A stretch of DNA of 34,423 nt from CAZMBI01 sp964564675 (GTDB lineage: Bacteria > Pseudomonadota > Alphaproteobacteria > Rickettsiales > UBA3002): assembly GCA_964564675.1 (NCBI GenBank), contig CAZMBI010000018.1, forward strand, positions 1 through 34,423, read 5' to 3'. Positions 22,701-31,096 of this stretch are shown here, piece after piece (the stretch's first letter is position 1; every line of letters starts with the position of its first letter). Under the pieces are notes generated by a model. The model saw nothing but the letters and a program-made list of their open reading frames with translations, was not told the origin of the DNA and did not search any database. Made by a program: the position numbers and the translations under genes.

Positions 22701-24053
22701 TTAACGCTTCCTGCCTGATGTCCGTAATTTGGATTTTTTGATCAGGCCTTCATACTGATGAGCGAACAGGTGTGATTGCACCTGGCCAATGAAATCCATC
22801 AACACGTTGACCACAATCAACAAACTTGTGCCGCCAAGGTAAAAGGGGATGGAATATTTGGCAATAAATAATTCAGGCATGGTACACACCAATGCCAGAT
22901 AGACCGCGCCCACCGCCGTTAACCGGGTTAAGACATAATCCAGATATTCGGCCGTATGCTTACCCGGTCGGATGCCCGCGATAAAACCGCCGTTTTTCTT
23001 TAGGTTATCGGCCGTATCTTCGGGGTTGAACACGACAGCCGTATAGAAGAAACAGAAAAACATGATAATCGCGATATACAGCACGATATAAAGCGGCTGG
23101 CCGTGACCGAGATACGCCGTCAGCGTGCGCAGCCAATCGGGGCCGCCATCAGCGTTAAAGCCGGCAATGGTCAACGGAAACAGCAGGATCGAACTGGCGA
23201 AAATCGGGGGAATCACTCCGGCCGTATTCAGCTTAAGCGGCAGGTGCGTATTATCCGCCTGCATGATGCGGTTGCCCACCTGGCGTTTGGCATACTGGAT
23301 CACGATGCGGCGCTGGGCGCGCTCGACAAAGACGATGAGCATAATCAGCCCCAGCGCCAGCGCCAGAATCAGCAATAAGGTGCCGGTTTCGATCACGCCG
23401 CGGCGGCCCAGCTCGAAGGTACCGGCAAACGCGCCCGGCAGCTCGGCAACAATCCCGGTAAAAATAATGAGCGAAATCCCCTGCCCAATCCCGCGCTGGG
23501 TGATCTGCTCGCCCAGCCACATCAAAAACATGGTGCCGCCGGTCAGGGTGATCATCGTGGAAATGCGGAAAAACAGGCCGGGATCCATCACGGCGGAAGC
23601 GCCGGTGGGCCCCTGCATATTCTCAAGCCCGACGGCGATGCCCATACTTTGCGCCAGTGCCAGCACCACTGTGCCGTAACGCGTATACTGGTTGATTTTC
23701 CGGCGACCGGCCTCGCCTTCCTTTTTCAGCTGCGCCAGGCTGGGTATACTCACGCTGAGCAACTGCATAATAATCGAGGCGGAAATATAAGGCATGACAG
23801 CCAGCGCGAAAATCGTCATACGGCCCAGCGCACCGCCGGAAAACATATTGAATACGCCCAGAACACCGCCTTGCATTTGTTCGAAAATCTGTTCGAGGAC
23901 AATGGGATCCACCCCGGGGATCGGAATATAGGTGCCGATACGATAGACCACCAGGGCGCCGATGACGAACAGCAGGCGGGCTTTAAGCTCGCTGGCTTTA
24001 GCGAGCATTCCGAAATTCATGTTAGCGGCAAGCCGTTCGGCGGCAGAAGTCAT
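22701..24053 (-). CDS. secY: Preprotein translocase subunit SecY
   Basis: The 450-residue protein has the ten membrane segments of the SecYEG channel. Conserved segments include YRIGTYIPIPGVDP (41-54), GRMTIFALAVMPYISASI (77-94), GIGQGIS near 194 and the cytoplasmic loop with YAKRQVGNR. The last loop ends with the basic KKSKLRTSGRKR. It inserts or exports proteins with SecA and ribosomes. AGGA lies 8 bases before the ATG. A 145-base gap separates it from rplO and contains a small GGTATC-GCA-GATACC hairpin (24092-24106). Confidence 0.97.
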   Translation of the reverse strand: MTSAAERLAANMNFGMLAKASELKARLLFVIGALVVYRIGTYIPIPGVDPIVLEQIFEQMQGGVLGVFNMFSGGALGRMTIFALAVMPYISASIIMQLLSVSIPSLAQLKKEGEAGRRKINQYTRYGTVVLALAQSMGIAVGLENMQGPTGASAVMDPGLFFRISTMITLTGGTMFLMWLGEQITQRGIGQGISLIIFTGIVAELPGAFAGTFELGRRGVIETGTLLLILALALGLIMLIVFVERAQRRIVIQYAKRQVGNRIMQADNTHLPLKLNTAGVIPPIFASSILLFPLTIAGFNADGGPDWLRTLTAYLGHGQPLYIVLYIAIIMFFCFFYTAVVFNPEDTADNLKKNGGFIAGIRPGKHTAEYLDYVLTRLTAVGAVYLALVCTMPELFIAKYSIPFYLGGTSLLIVVNVLMDFIGQVQSHLFAHQYEGLIKKSKLRTSGRKR

Positions 24054-24198
24054 AGGCCTATCCTGTTTTGTATCATCCGTTTATACTAGGAGGTATCGCA
24101 GATACCAAAGAAGCAATCCAGCCTAAACCGATTGTCGGGATACGATTTTTGCATCTCGATGGATTACCCCGGCCGCGGCGCAGCCCGGCAAAGCGGAT
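24054..24198 (-). other. rplO-secY intergenic spacer (145 bases)
   Basis: The spacer is long for an spc operon. It holds a GC-rich stretch (about 24168-24192) and the hairpin GGTATC-GCA-GATACC (24092-24106). A -10-like TATAAA lies close to secY on the minus strand, without a convincing -35. A secondary promoter for secY is possible but not demonstrated. Confidence 0.3.
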
Positions 24199-24678
24199 TT
24201 ATGCAGACGCTTGCGCGTCCGGTACGGTCAGGGTGACGGTGCCACCCGCGTTTGATACTTTGTTGATCGCCGCTTTAGACGCTAGCGCCACCTCAATGGT
24301 CAGTTTACCGCTTAGCTCACCAGTGGCCAGCAATTTCACTAACGATTTATCGCGGCGGATCAGGCCCGCCCGCTTGAGCGATTCCCGATTTACCGGCGCG
24401 TTACCATCTAACTTTTTAGCCTCCAGCGCGCGCGATAGGTCACGCAGGTTGACGGTTTCCACCTGGCGGCGGAACAGGTTGTTAAACCCGCGCTTGGGCA
24501 GGCGGCGATTAATCGGCATCTGGCCGCCTTCAAAGCCTTTGACCGCCACGCCCTCGCGTGACTTTTGGCCTTTATAGCCGCGCCCGCAGGTTTTCCCTTT
24601 GCCGGAACCCACCCCGCGGCCAACGCGCATGCGGGTTTTCCGTGCACCCTGATTATCATGTAACTGGTTCAATTCCAT
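24199..24678 (-). CDS. rplO: 50S ribosomal protein L15
   Basis: The 159-residue protein begins MELNQLHDNQGARKTRMRVG and has the glycine/arginine-rich GSGKGKTCGRGYKGQKSREG segment, which threads into 23S rRNA, then GFEGGQMPINRRLPKRGF. The C-terminal globular half is complete. AAGGAGAG lies just upstream of the ATG. It is preceded by the unusual YbjQ gene rather than directly by rpmD. Confidence 0.97.
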   Translation of the reverse strand: MELNQLHDNQGARKTRMRVGRGVGSGKGKTCGRGYKGQKSREGVAVKGFEGGQMPINRRLPKRGFNNLFRRQVETVNLRDLSRALEAKKLDGNAPVNRESLKRAGLIRRDKSLVKLLATGELSGKLTIEVALASKAAINKVSNAGGTVTLTVPDAQASA

Positions 24679-24748
24679 TGTACTCTCCTTAAGGCTTTGA
24701 GGTGGCAGGCAGGCAGGTCAAGCACCCCCCGCGCCCTGATGCCTTGAT

Positions 24749-25081
24749 TTACTCAACAATGACGCCCGTGCCGGAGACACAGACCATCAGCATGGCCCCT
24801 TTTTCACCGACCACTTCATAATCGATATCAATGCCGACCACGCCGTTACAGCCCAGCGCATGGGCTTCTTGCTGCATTTCCATAAAAGCCGCTTCGCGCG
24901 AGCGTTCCAGATCCTTTTCATACGATCCGGAGCGGCCACCCACTACATCGCGCAGGTTGGCGAACCAGTCCTTCAGGAAGTTTGTGCCGACAATGGCTTC
25001 TCCTGTCACAATCCCGCGATATTCGCGGATGGTATGACTCTCGAACGATCCCGTGGTCGTCATCCAGATGCCATTGCTCAT
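24749..25081 (-). CDS. UPF0145/YbjQ-family protein inside the spc operon
   Basis: The 110-residue protein is a YbjQ (DUF74, putative heavy-metal-binding) family member. It has the family pattern: an N-terminal TTTGSFESHTIREYRGIVTGEAIVG run, then GGRSGSYEKDLERSREAAF (48-66), LGCNGVVGIDIDYEVV (77-91) and the terminal MLMVCVSGTGVIVE (97-110). Characterised structures form pentamers; the function is unknown. The ATG lies 2 bases after the rpmD stop, so it is co-transcribed and probably translationally coupled. A 70-base spacer with three CAGG-type tandem units (around 24703-24716) separates it from rplO. Its presence between rpmD and rplO is unusual. The family call is good; the role is not known. 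Confidence 0.85.
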   Translation of the reverse strand: MSNGIWMTTTGSFESHTIREYRGIVTGEAIVGTNFLKDWFANLRDVVGGRSGSYEKDLERSREAAFMEMQQEAHALGCNGVVGIDIDYEVVGEKGAMLMVCVSGTGVIVE

Positions 25082-25083
25082 AA

Positions 25084-25272
25084 CTACTCCACAATCCGTA
25101 CGAGGTGACTGACTTTACGCACCATGCCGCGAACCGCTGGCGTATCGACCAATGTTCGGCGACGGTGGCGCTTGTTGAGCCCCAGACCGATCAGGGTCTG
25201 ACGCTGGTCTTTCGGCCGTCCGATCGGACTGCCGGTTTGTTCCACGGTAATGGTTGGTTCGCTCTTGGCCAT
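25084..25272 (-). CDS. rpmD: 50S ribosomal protein L30
   Basis: This 62-residue protein has the L30 core TITVEQTGSPIGRPKDQRQTLIGLGLNK followed by RRRTLVDTPAVRGMVRKVSHLVRI. L30 is a small peripheral large-subunit protein, absent from some bacteria. It starts 6 bases after the rpsE stop. YbjQ follows almost immediately. Confidence 0.97.
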   Translation of the reverse strand: MAKSEPTITVEQTGSPIGRPKDQRQTLIGLGLNKRHRRRTLVDTPAVRGMVRKVSHLVRIVE

Positions 25273-25278
25273 CGCGCA

Positions 25279-25857
25279 TTACTCCTTTTCCACGCCATCA
25301 GCAGCCGGCGTGACTTTATTGTCCGCTTCGCGGCGCTCGACAATTTCACCCACTTTTTTGCTGCGGCGGCTGGCGACCACACGCGGCGAATTGACCTGTT
25401 TAAGCGCCTCAAAAGTGGCTTTGACCATGTTGTGAGGATTGGAAGTCCCATTGGATTTGGCCACCACATCATGTACGCCCAGCGACTCAAACACCGCACG
25501 CATCGGACCGCCGGCGATAATCCCCGTCCCCGAAGGCGCCGCGCGCAGCATCACGCGACCGGCGCCATAACGCGCCTTAATGTCATGATGCAGGGTGCGG
25601 GCTTCTTTTAAAGGCACCTTAATCATATTTTTCTTTGCGGCTTCCGTTGCCTTGCGCACGGCCTCCGGCACCTCCTTGGCCTTGCCGGTACCATAGCCTA
25701 CTTTCCCCTTCCCGTCACCGAGCACCATAAGCGCCGCAAAGCCGAACCGGCGACCGCCTTTGACGACCTTGGCCACGCGGTTGATGGAGACCAGCCGCTC
25801 GACCATCTGGGTCTCGTTTTGGGTTTGGGACGTGGTATAGGGTTCTGCCGATGCCAT
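25279..25857 (-). CDS. rpsE: 30S ribosomal protein S5
   Basis: The 192-residue protein has the double-stranded RNA-binding-like domain (VERLVSINRVAKVVKGGRRFGFAALMVLGDGKGKVGYG) and the second domain with RAAPSGTGIIAGGPMRAVFE. The GKGKVGYG region is the fidelity-associated loop near the mRNA entry. A ~20-residue hydrophilic N-terminus and a ~15-residue C-terminal tail are typical for the class. It follows rplR by 13 bases. Confidence 0.98.
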   Translation of the reverse strand: MASAEPYTTSQTQNETQMVERLVSINRVAKVVKGGRRFGFAALMVLGDGKGKVGYGTGKAKEVPEAVRKATEAAKKNMIKVPLKEARTLHHDIKARYGAGRVMLRAAPSGTGIIAGGPMRAVFESLGVHDVVAKSNGTSNPHNMVKATFEALKQVNSPRVVASRRSKKVGEIVERREADNKVTPAADGVEKE

Positions 25858-25870
25858 GTGCTAATCCTTT

Positions 25871-26230
25871 TTAAAATGTGAGTCCGGCTTCACGCGCCGC
25901 TTCCGCGACGGCTTTGACGCGGCCATGGAAAATATATCCGCCACGGTCAAACACCACATGGTTGACGTTGGCTACCTGGGCGCGCTTGGCAATCAGATCG
26001 CCGACGGCCTTGGCGCCGTCAATCGTCGCGCCATTTTTCACTTTACTACGCAGCTCCTTTTCATTGGTGGAGGCGGCGGCTAACGTCTGACCGCGGGCAT
26101 CGTCAATCAGCTGGGCATAAATATGCTTGCCCGAGCGGAAAACCGACAGGCGCACCTTACCGGGCGCATACCGGCGAAGGCGGTTGCGAACGCGCTGCTT
26201 GCGGCGAATATTAGAATTTAAGGCCTTCAT
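25871..26230 (-). CDS. rplR: 50S ribosomal protein L18
   Basis: The 119-residue protein binds 5S rRNA. It shows the L18 pattern: basic N-terminus RRKQRVRNRLRR, LSVFRSGKHIYAQLIDDARGQTLAAAST, and the ending VVFDRGGYIFHGRVKAVAEAAREAGL. Length and position between rplF and rpsE are standard. Confidence 0.98.
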   Translation of the reverse strand: MKALNSNIRRKQRVRNRLRRYAPGKVRLSVFRSGKHIYAQLIDDARGQTLAAASTNEKELRSKVKNGATIDGAKAVGDLIAKRAQVANVNHVVFDRGGYIFHGRVKAVAEAAREAGLTF

Positions 26231-26240
26231 GATCTAACCC

Positions 26241-26774
26241 TTACTTTTTCTTTCCTTCTTTGCGCACAATGGTTTCATCCGCATATTTCACGCCTTTACC
26301 CTTATAAGGCTCAGGGCGGCGCAGATTGCGGATTTCCGCAGCCACCTGGCCGACTTTCTGCTTATCAATGCCGCTGATGGTAACCAGCGTGTTTTTCTCC
26401 ACCTGGCAATTGATACCTTCCGGCAGCACGTAACGCACCTCATGGCTGAGGCCTAAAGTGAGGCTCAGAACATTATTCTGCACCGAGGCGCGATAGCCCA
26501 CCCCGTTGACTTCCAGCGTCTTGGAAAAGCCTTCCGTCACGCCGGTTACCAGATTTTTCACGTTGCTGCGCACGGTGCCCCACATAGCGCGCGAGCGCTT
26601 GGTATCATTGGCCGGCCGCACTACAACCCGACCGTCATCAACCGATACGTTGACTTCTCCCGTAATCAGGGTGGACAGCTCCCCTTTAGGGCCTTTCGCC
26701 CGGACAACCGATTCGCCCAGGGTCACCTCGACCTTTTCGGGAATCGCCACCGGCAGTTTACCTAAGCGTGACAT
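26241..26774 (-). CDS. rplF: 50S ribosomal protein L6
   Basis: The 177-residue protein consists of the two related L6 domains. It begins MSRLGKLPVAIPEKVEV and ends with the conserved RRPEPYKGKGVKYADETIVRKEGKKK. L6 lies near the factor-binding site of the large subunit. The length is standard. Confidence 0.98.
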   Translation of the reverse strand: MSRLGKLPVAIPEKVEVTLGESVVRAKGPKGELSTLITGEVNVSVDDGRVVVRPANDTKRSRAMWGTVRSNVKNLVTGVTEGFSKTLEVNGVGYRASVQNNVLSLTLGLSHEVRYVLPEGINCQVEKNTLVTISGIDKQKVGQVAAEIRNLRRPEPYKGKGVKYADETIVRKEGKKK

Positions 26775-26786
26775 GACCTGATTCTC

Positions 26787-27185
26787 CTAAAACACGCTGC
26801 ACAATACTTCACCGCCAACATGCTGCTGGCGCGCTTCAAAATCCGACAGCACACCCCTCGACGTGGAGAGGATGGCGATGCCCAGCCCGTTATGGATTTT
26901 GGGCAGGCTCTTACTGGAGGCATAGGTGCGGCGACCACACGAAGAGATGCGCTTGATCTGCCGAATCACCGGCTTGCCCTCAAAATATTTCAGCTGCACT
27001 TCCAGATCGCGTTTGTTTTTATCAAGCTCAATAATGCGCGTGCCGCGGATAAAGCCTTCGCGCTCTAGTACATGGCAGACATCCTCCAGCTTGCGCGAAT
27101 ACGGCATGCTCACTTTCGGCAGATGGGCCCGCTGACCGTTGCGAATCCGCGTCAACATATCAGCAATGGTATCGTTCATCGACAT
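26787..27185 (-). CDS. rpsH: 30S ribosomal protein S8
   Basis: The 132-residue protein begins MSMNDTIADMLTRIRNGQRA and ends with LSTSRGVLSDFEARQQHVGGEVLCSVF, the conserved 16S rRNA-binding C-terminus. In E. coli S8 also represses the spc operon by binding near rplE; nothing here lets me test that. It starts 12 bases after the rpsN stop. Confidence 0.98.
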   Translation of the reverse strand: MSMNDTIADMLTRIRNGQRAHLPKVSMPYSRKLEDVCHVLEREGFIRGTRIIELDKNKRDLEVQLKYFEGKPVIRQIKRISSCGRRTYASSKSLPKIHNGLGIAILSTSRGVLSDFEARQQHVGGEVLCSVF

Positions 27186-27197
27186 AAATACTTTCTC

Positions 27198-27503
27198 CTA
27201 CCAACTCGACTTGGTTAAGCCCGGGACCTGGCCAAAATTGCCCATTTCGCGCAGCATGTTCCGGCAGACGCGGAACTTGCGATAATAGCCACGCGGCCGG
27301 CCGGTGACTTCACAGCGGTTGCGGTAGCGCGTCGGCGAGCTATTGCGCGGCAGTTCCGCCAGCTTGAACTGCGCCTGCATGCGCTCGTCCAGCGGCAAAT
27401 CCGGATTTTTGATAATTGCTTTCAGCTTGGCCCGTTGGTTGGCATGCCGCTTAATCTGCTTGGCCTTTTTGCGATTATTAATCATTGCACTGTTTTTTGC
27501 CAT
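27198..27503 (-). CDS. rpsN: 30S ribosomal protein S14 (zinc-free long form)
   Basis: The 101-residue protein starts at MAKNSAMINNRKKAKQ, ATG 27503, with AGGAG 7 bases upstream. A longer frame to 27560 overlaps rplE and is not needed. The end ...VCRNMLREMGNFGQVPGLTKSSW is diagnostic. The two CxxC pairs of the zinc form are missing, so this is the standard proteobacterial C-minus type. Confidence 0.97.
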   Translation of the reverse strand: MAKNSAMINNRKKAKQIKRHANQRAKLKAIIKNPDLPLDERMQAQFKLAELPRNSSPTRYRNRCEVTGRPRGYYRKFRVCRNMLREMGNFGQVPGLTKSSW

Positions 27504-27514
27504 ATCCGACTCCT

Positions 27515-28057
27515 TTACTTCCGAAACGGGAAGTTGAACCCTTCGAGCAGGGCCCGACATTCTTCGTCCGTTTTAGCCGTGCTCACGAAGGTAATATCCA
27601 TCCCGCGCACCTTGTCGACGCGGTCATAGCTAATTTCCGGGAACACGATCTGCTCCTTCACACCCATATTGTAATTGCCCTTGCCGTCGAAACTTTTCGG
27701 CGATATGCCGCGAAAATCGCGAATCCGCGGCATGGCGATGTTCACAAAGCGATCAATAAATTCATACATACGCTGCTTGCGCAAGGTGACTTTGCAGCCG
27801 ATTGCCATATTTTCGCGGATCTTAAATCCGGCTTCGGACTTTTTCGCGCGGGTAATCACTGGCTTCTGCCCCGTAATCAGCGCCATCTCCTCAACGGCGG
27901 TTTTCAGCAGCTTGCTGTCCTGGGCGGCATCGCCCACGCCCATATTCACCACAATCTTTTCGAGATAGGGCACCTGCATCTCGTTTTCATAACCAAAGCG
28001 CGCCCGTAATTCGGGGCGAAGCTGGGTTTTATACAATTCATATAACCGTGCCGTCAT
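27515..28057 (-). CDS. rplE: 50S ribosomal protein L5
   Basis: The 180-residue protein binds 5S rRNA and contacts P-site tRNA. Conserved runs include VPYLEKIVVNMGVGDA, LITGQKPVITRAKKS and the RKQRMYEFIDRFVNIAMPRIRDFRG region. The end, TAKTDEECRALLEGFNFPF, is standard. It follows rplX by 11 bases. Confidence 0.98.
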   Translation of the reverse strand: MTARLYELYKTQLRPELRARFGYENEMQVPYLEKIVVNMGVGDAAQDSKLLKTAVEEMALITGQKPVITRAKKSEAGFKIRENMAIGCKVTLRKQRMYEFIDRFVNIAMPRIRDFRGISPKSFDGKGNYNMGVKEQIVFPEISYDRVDKVRGMDITFVSTAKTDEECRALLEGFNFPFRK

Positions 28058-28068
28058 GACTGTCTCCG

Positions 28069-28386
28069 TTACGCTCCCACCGTTTCACCGGACCGCTTGG
28101 CGATGCGCACCTTGCTGCCGTCTTTGAGCTGCGTGAAGCCCACCCGGGTCGGCTTGCCGTCTTTCGGGTCGGCCAGCGCCACATTGGAGCGGTGAATCGG
28201 GGCTTCCTGCGCGATGATTCCGCCCTGGCTGTTCATTGACTGACGCGTGTGGCGCTTGGCAATGTTGACGCCTTTGACCACCAGCCGCTCTTCCGCCGGT
28301 ATCACGCGCAGCACCTCGCCGCTTTTGCCTTTGTCGCGGCCACTGATCACCACCACCGTATCGCCTTTTTTCACTTTCGCCGCCAT
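28069..28386 (-). CDS. rplX: 50S ribosomal protein L24
   Basis: The 105-residue protein has the KOW motif KKGDTVVVISGRDKGKSGEVLRV near its N-terminus, then GVNIAKRHTRQSMNSQGGI and GFTQLKDGSKVRIAKRSGE. L24 starts large-subunit assembly and lines the exit tunnel. Position and length are standard. Confidence 0.98.
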   Translation of the reverse strand: MAAKVKKGDTVVVISGRDKGKSGEVLRVIPAEERLVVKGVNIAKRHTRQSMNSQGGIIAQEAPIHRSNVALADPKDGKPTRVGFTQLKDGSKVRIAKRSGETVGA

Positions 28387-28401
28387 GGCTTACATCCTTT
28401 A

Positions 28402-28770
28402 CTATAATACTTCCGGCGCCAGCGAGACGATTTTCATGAATCGCTTGGCGCGCAATTCGCGAGCCACGGGCCCGAAAATCCGGGTGCCGATGGGCTCGTT
28501 CTGTTTATTCAGCAACACCGCGGCGTTGCGGTCGAACCGGATGGCCGAGCCGTCAGCCCGCTTGACTTCTTTTGCGGTGCGTACGATCACGGCGCGGTGG
28601 ACGTCGCCTTTTTTCACTTTCCCGCGCGGGATGGCGTCTTTCACCGAGACCACAATAACATCACCGAGCTTGGCAATGTTGCGGTGCGAGCCACCCAGCA
28701 CTTTCACGCACTGCACCTGGCGCGCGCCGGAATTGTCTGCCACCTCAAGACGTGTTTGCATCTGGATCAT
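28402..28770 (-). CDS. rplN: 50S ribosomal protein L14
   Basis: The 122-residue protein begins MIQMQTRLEVADNSGARQVQCVKVLGG and ends FMKIVSLAPEVL, as expected for L14, which forms an intersubunit bridge. It starts 3 bases after the rpsQ stop, a tight link. Confidence 0.98.
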   Translation of the reverse strand: MIQMQTRLEVADNSGARQVQCVKVLGGSHRNIAKLGDVIVVSVKDAIPRGKVKKGDVHRAVIVRTAKEVKRADGSAIRFDRNAAVLLNKQNEPIGTRIFGPVARELRAKRFMKIVSLAPEVL

Positions 28771-28773
28771 CGG

Positions 28774-29004
28774 TTATGCCTCCAACACGGTCCAGCGCTT
28801 GGTCTTGGAGATCGGCTTCGATTCCGCGATTTTCACAAAGTCACCGGCCTTATACTGGTTTTGCTCATCATGCGCCGCATAGTTTTTCGAGCGGCGAACA
28901 ATCTTTTTGTATAGCGGATGGCGAATCTTACGCTCCACCTTCACGATCACGGTCTTATCGTTTTTACTACCGACCACTTCGCCTTGTAATATCCGTTTGG
29001 GCAT
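28774..29004 (-). CDS. rpsQ: 30S ribosomal protein S17
   Basis: The 76-residue protein starts at MPKRILQGEVVG, ATG 29004, with AAGGAAG about 7 bases upstream. An upstream in-frame Met at 29052 overlaps rpmC and is rejected. The OB-fold signature KTVIVKVERKIRHPLYKKIVRRSKNY is clear. Confidence 0.97.
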   Translation of the reverse strand: MPKRILQGEVVGSKNDKTVIVKVERKIRHPLYKKIVRRSKNYAAHDEQNQYKAGDFVKIAESKPISKTKRWTVLEA

Positions 29005-29020
29005 GTCGTACTTCCTTACC

Positions 29021-29224
29021 TTATGCGGCCTTCCGCTTTGATTTTTGCGCATTCAGCATAGTTTTAATGCGCGCGATGTCGCGGCGCACCTGACGGAAAC
29101 GCGCGGTGTTGGACAGCTCGCCGGTGGCTTGCTGAAAGCGCAGATTAAAGCGCTCTTTCTTTAAAAACCCCAGCACCTCCATCAGCTCGTCTTGGGTTTT
29201 GCCCTGAATGTCGTCCATCTTCAT
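29021..29224 (-). CDS. rpmC: 50S ribosomal protein L29
   Basis: The 67-residue two-helix protein carries the L29 signature LKKERFNLRFQQATGELSNTARFRQVRRDIARIKTML. It sits at the tunnel exit, where trigger factor and SRP dock. It starts 2 bases after the rplP stop. Confidence 0.97.
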   Translation of the reverse strand: MKMDDIQGKTQDELMEVLGFLKKERFNLRFQQATGELSNTARFRQVRRDIARIKTMLNAQKSKRKAA

Positions 29225-29226
29225 GG

Positions 29227-29640
29227 CTAGCCCTCCACCCGTGAGACAAATTTGGTTTTAATCGGCAGTTTGGCGGCCGCCCGCTCAAATGCTTCGCGGG
29301 CCAGCGGCTCCGGCACGCCGTCGATTTCAAACAGGACGCGACCGGGCTTTACTTTCACCACCCAGCGGTCCACCGAGCCCTTACCCTTACCCATGCGCAC
29401 CTCGGCGGGCTTGGCCGTTACCGGCACATCCGGAAATACGCGGATCCATAACCGGCCAACACGCTTAACGTGGCGGGTGATGGCGCGGCGCGAAGCCTCG
29501 ATCTGGCGGGCGGTGACCCGCTCCGGCTCCAGCGCTTTCAGTCCGTATCGCCCGAAATTCAGGGACGTACCGCCTTTCGCGTCGCCGTGTATCCTGCCTT
29601 TATGCTGCTTACGGTATTTGGTTTTTTTCGGCTGTAACAT
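29227..29640 (-). CDS. rplP: 50S ribosomal protein L16
   Basis: The 137-residue protein begins MLQPKKTKYRKQHKGR and contains WIRVFPDVPVTAKPAEVRMGKGKG, which lies near the A-site tRNA. The arginine in VRMGKG that YcfD/RoxA hydroxylates in E. coli is present. Length is standard. Confidence 0.98.
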   Translation of the reverse strand: MLQPKKTKYRKQHKGRIHGDAKGGTSLNFGRYGLKALEPERVTARQIEASRRAITRHVKRVGRLWIRVFPDVPVTAKPAEVRMGKGKGSVDRWVVKVKPGRVLFEIDGVPEPLAREAFERAAAKLPIKTKFVSRVEG

Positions 29641-29652
29641 GGTTCGCTCCGT

Positions 29653-30336
29653 TTACGCCGCTTGCTGCCCGATCAGCGACATGCCCTGCGGCGCGCGCTG
29701 AATCTGTTCTTCTTTCAGGATCTCACCTTTAAAGACCCAGACCTTAATGCCGATGACGCCATAGGTGGTATAGGCCTGGCCGAGGCCATAATCGACATCC
29801 GCACGCAAAGTGTGCAACGGCACGCGCCCTTCGCGATACCATTCCATACGCGCGATTTCGGCGCCGCCAAGGCGGCCCGAGCAATTGATCCGTATGCCTT
29901 CGGCACCCAGCCGCATGGCCGACTGGACCGCGCGCTTCATGGCGCGGCGGAATGCCACGCGACGCTCCAGCTGCTGCGCGATGCCTTCGGCGATCAGGCT
30001 GGCATCCAGCTCCGGCTTGCGCACCTCCACAATGTTAAGCTGCACTTCATCGCGGGTGAAACTTTCCAGATCCTTTTTCATTTTCTCGATATCGGCGCCT
30101 TTTTTACCGATCACCACGCCGGGACGCGCCGTATGAATAGAGATATGCGCTTTTTTAGAGGGGCGCTCAATGACGATGCGCGCAATACCCGCCGAGCCCA
30201 GCTTTTTCTTCAGGTATTTGCGGATTTTGATATCCTCATGCAGCTTATCCGCATAATCGCCGTCGGCATACCAACGCGAATCCCAGGTTTTGTTGACGCC
30301 CAAACGCAGGCCGATCGGGTTGACTTTCTGTCCCAT
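29653..30336 (-). CDS. rpsC: 30S ribosomal protein S3
   Basis: The 227-residue protein begins MGQKVNPIGLRLGVNKTWDSRW. A KH domain holds VIGKKGADIEKMK (about 76-88) and the C-terminal domain holds CSGRLGGAEIARMEWYREGRVPLHTLRADVDYG. S3 forms the mRNA entry. The ATG shares one base with the rplV stop (TAATG at 30336). Confidence 0.98.
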   Translation of the reverse strand: MGQKVNPIGLRLGVNKTWDSRWYADGDYADKLHEDIKIRKYLKKKLGSAGIARIVIERPSKKAHISIHTARPGVVIGKKGADIEKMKKDLESFTRDEVQLNIVEVRKPELDASLIAEGIAQQLERRVAFRRAMKRAVQSAMRLGAEGIRINCSGRLGGAEIARMEWYREGRVPLHTLRADVDYGLGQAYTTYGVIGIKVWVFKGEILKEEQIQRAPQGMSLIGQQAA

Positions 30337-30713
30337 TACGCAGCCTCCTCTTCCTTGACCACAATCGTTAAGTGGCTGAACGGCTTCAAAATTTTTGCAC
30401 CGCGGCCGCGGGCCCGCGCATGAAAACGCTTCATCACCATGCCCTTGCCGACATAGGCTTCTTTAACGATCAGGCTGTCGACATCCAGATTATGATTGTT
30501 TTCCGCGTTAGCGATTGCCGAATGCAGCGCCTTTTTAACGTCGGCCGAAATCCGGCGACTGCAAAAGGTCAGCTGCGTCAAGGCCTCGCTGACCGGCAGA
30601 CCGCGGATCATGCGCGCCACATAATTCAGCTTGGTGGGGCTGATCCGCAGATCACGCAGCACGACGCGCGCTTCATTTTCAGCAAGATCCCGTTTTTTGG
30701 CTGGCTTTCCCAT
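30336..30713 (-). CDS. rplV: 50S ribosomal protein L22
   Basis: The 125-residue protein has the L22 pattern LRDLRISPTKLNYVARMIRGLPVSEALTQL and a hairpin segment ending ARARGRGAKILKPFSHLTIVV, which lines the exit tunnel. It starts with MGKPAKKRDL, a short extra N-terminus. AAAGGGG precedes the ATG. Confidence 0.98.
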   Translation of the reverse strand: MGKPAKKRDLAENEARVVLRDLRISPTKLNYVARMIRGLPVSEALTQLTFCSRRISADVKKALHSAIANAENNHNLDVDSLIVKEAYVGKGMVMKRFHARARGRGAKILKPFSHLTIVVKEEEAA

Positions 30714-30722
30714 GATACCCCT

Positions 30723-31001
30723 TTACCTTTTCGACACTTTCTTATCGCCACCATGGCCGGCAAACTGGCGACTGGGTGCAAACTCACCGAATTTGTGCCC
30801 GACCATTTCTTCCGATACCAGCACGGGAATGAATTTTTTACCGTTATATACGCCGAAGGTCAGCCCGACAAACTGCGGCAGGATAGTCGAACGACGCGAC
30901 CATGTTTGAATGATCTGATTTTTACCAGATTCGCGCGCCACCTCTGCTTTTTTCAGCAAATAGGCGTCGACAAAAGGGCCTTTCCAAACCGAGCGTGGCA
31001 T
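30723..31001 (-). CDS. rpsS: 30S ribosomal protein S19
   Basis: The 92-residue protein begins MPRSVWKGPFVDAYLLKK and contains RRSTILPQFVGLTFGVYNGKKFIPVLV and GHKFGEFAPSRQFAGHGG. S19 lies in the head of the small subunit next to S13. A 160-base gap with a promoter separates it from rplB. Confidence 0.98.
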   Translation of the reverse strand: MPRSVWKGPFVDAYLLKKAEVARESGKNQIIQTWSRRSTILPQFVGLTFGVYNGKKFIPVLVSEEMVGHKFGEFAPSRQFAGHGGDKKVSKR

Positions 31002-31067
31002 AGTGCCGATCCTTTATCTCGTTTTACTATTCTTTTCAAAAACTCACCAGCTGCCGAAGGAGGCGGG

Positions 31068-31096
31068 AAACTAGCCTTGCTTCAGCCGAAGGTCAA
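31068..31096 (-). promoter_or_regulatory. Candidate internal promoter before rpsS
   Basis: TTGACC (31091-31096) and TAGTTT (31068-31073) on the minus strand are 17 bases apart. They lie in the 160-base gap between rplB and rpsS, about 65 bases before rpsS. The gap (31002-31161) also carries two copies of GCCGAAGG. The -35 is near consensus and the -10 is weaker. It suggests the rpsS-onward genes can be transcribed separately. Confidence 0.55.
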
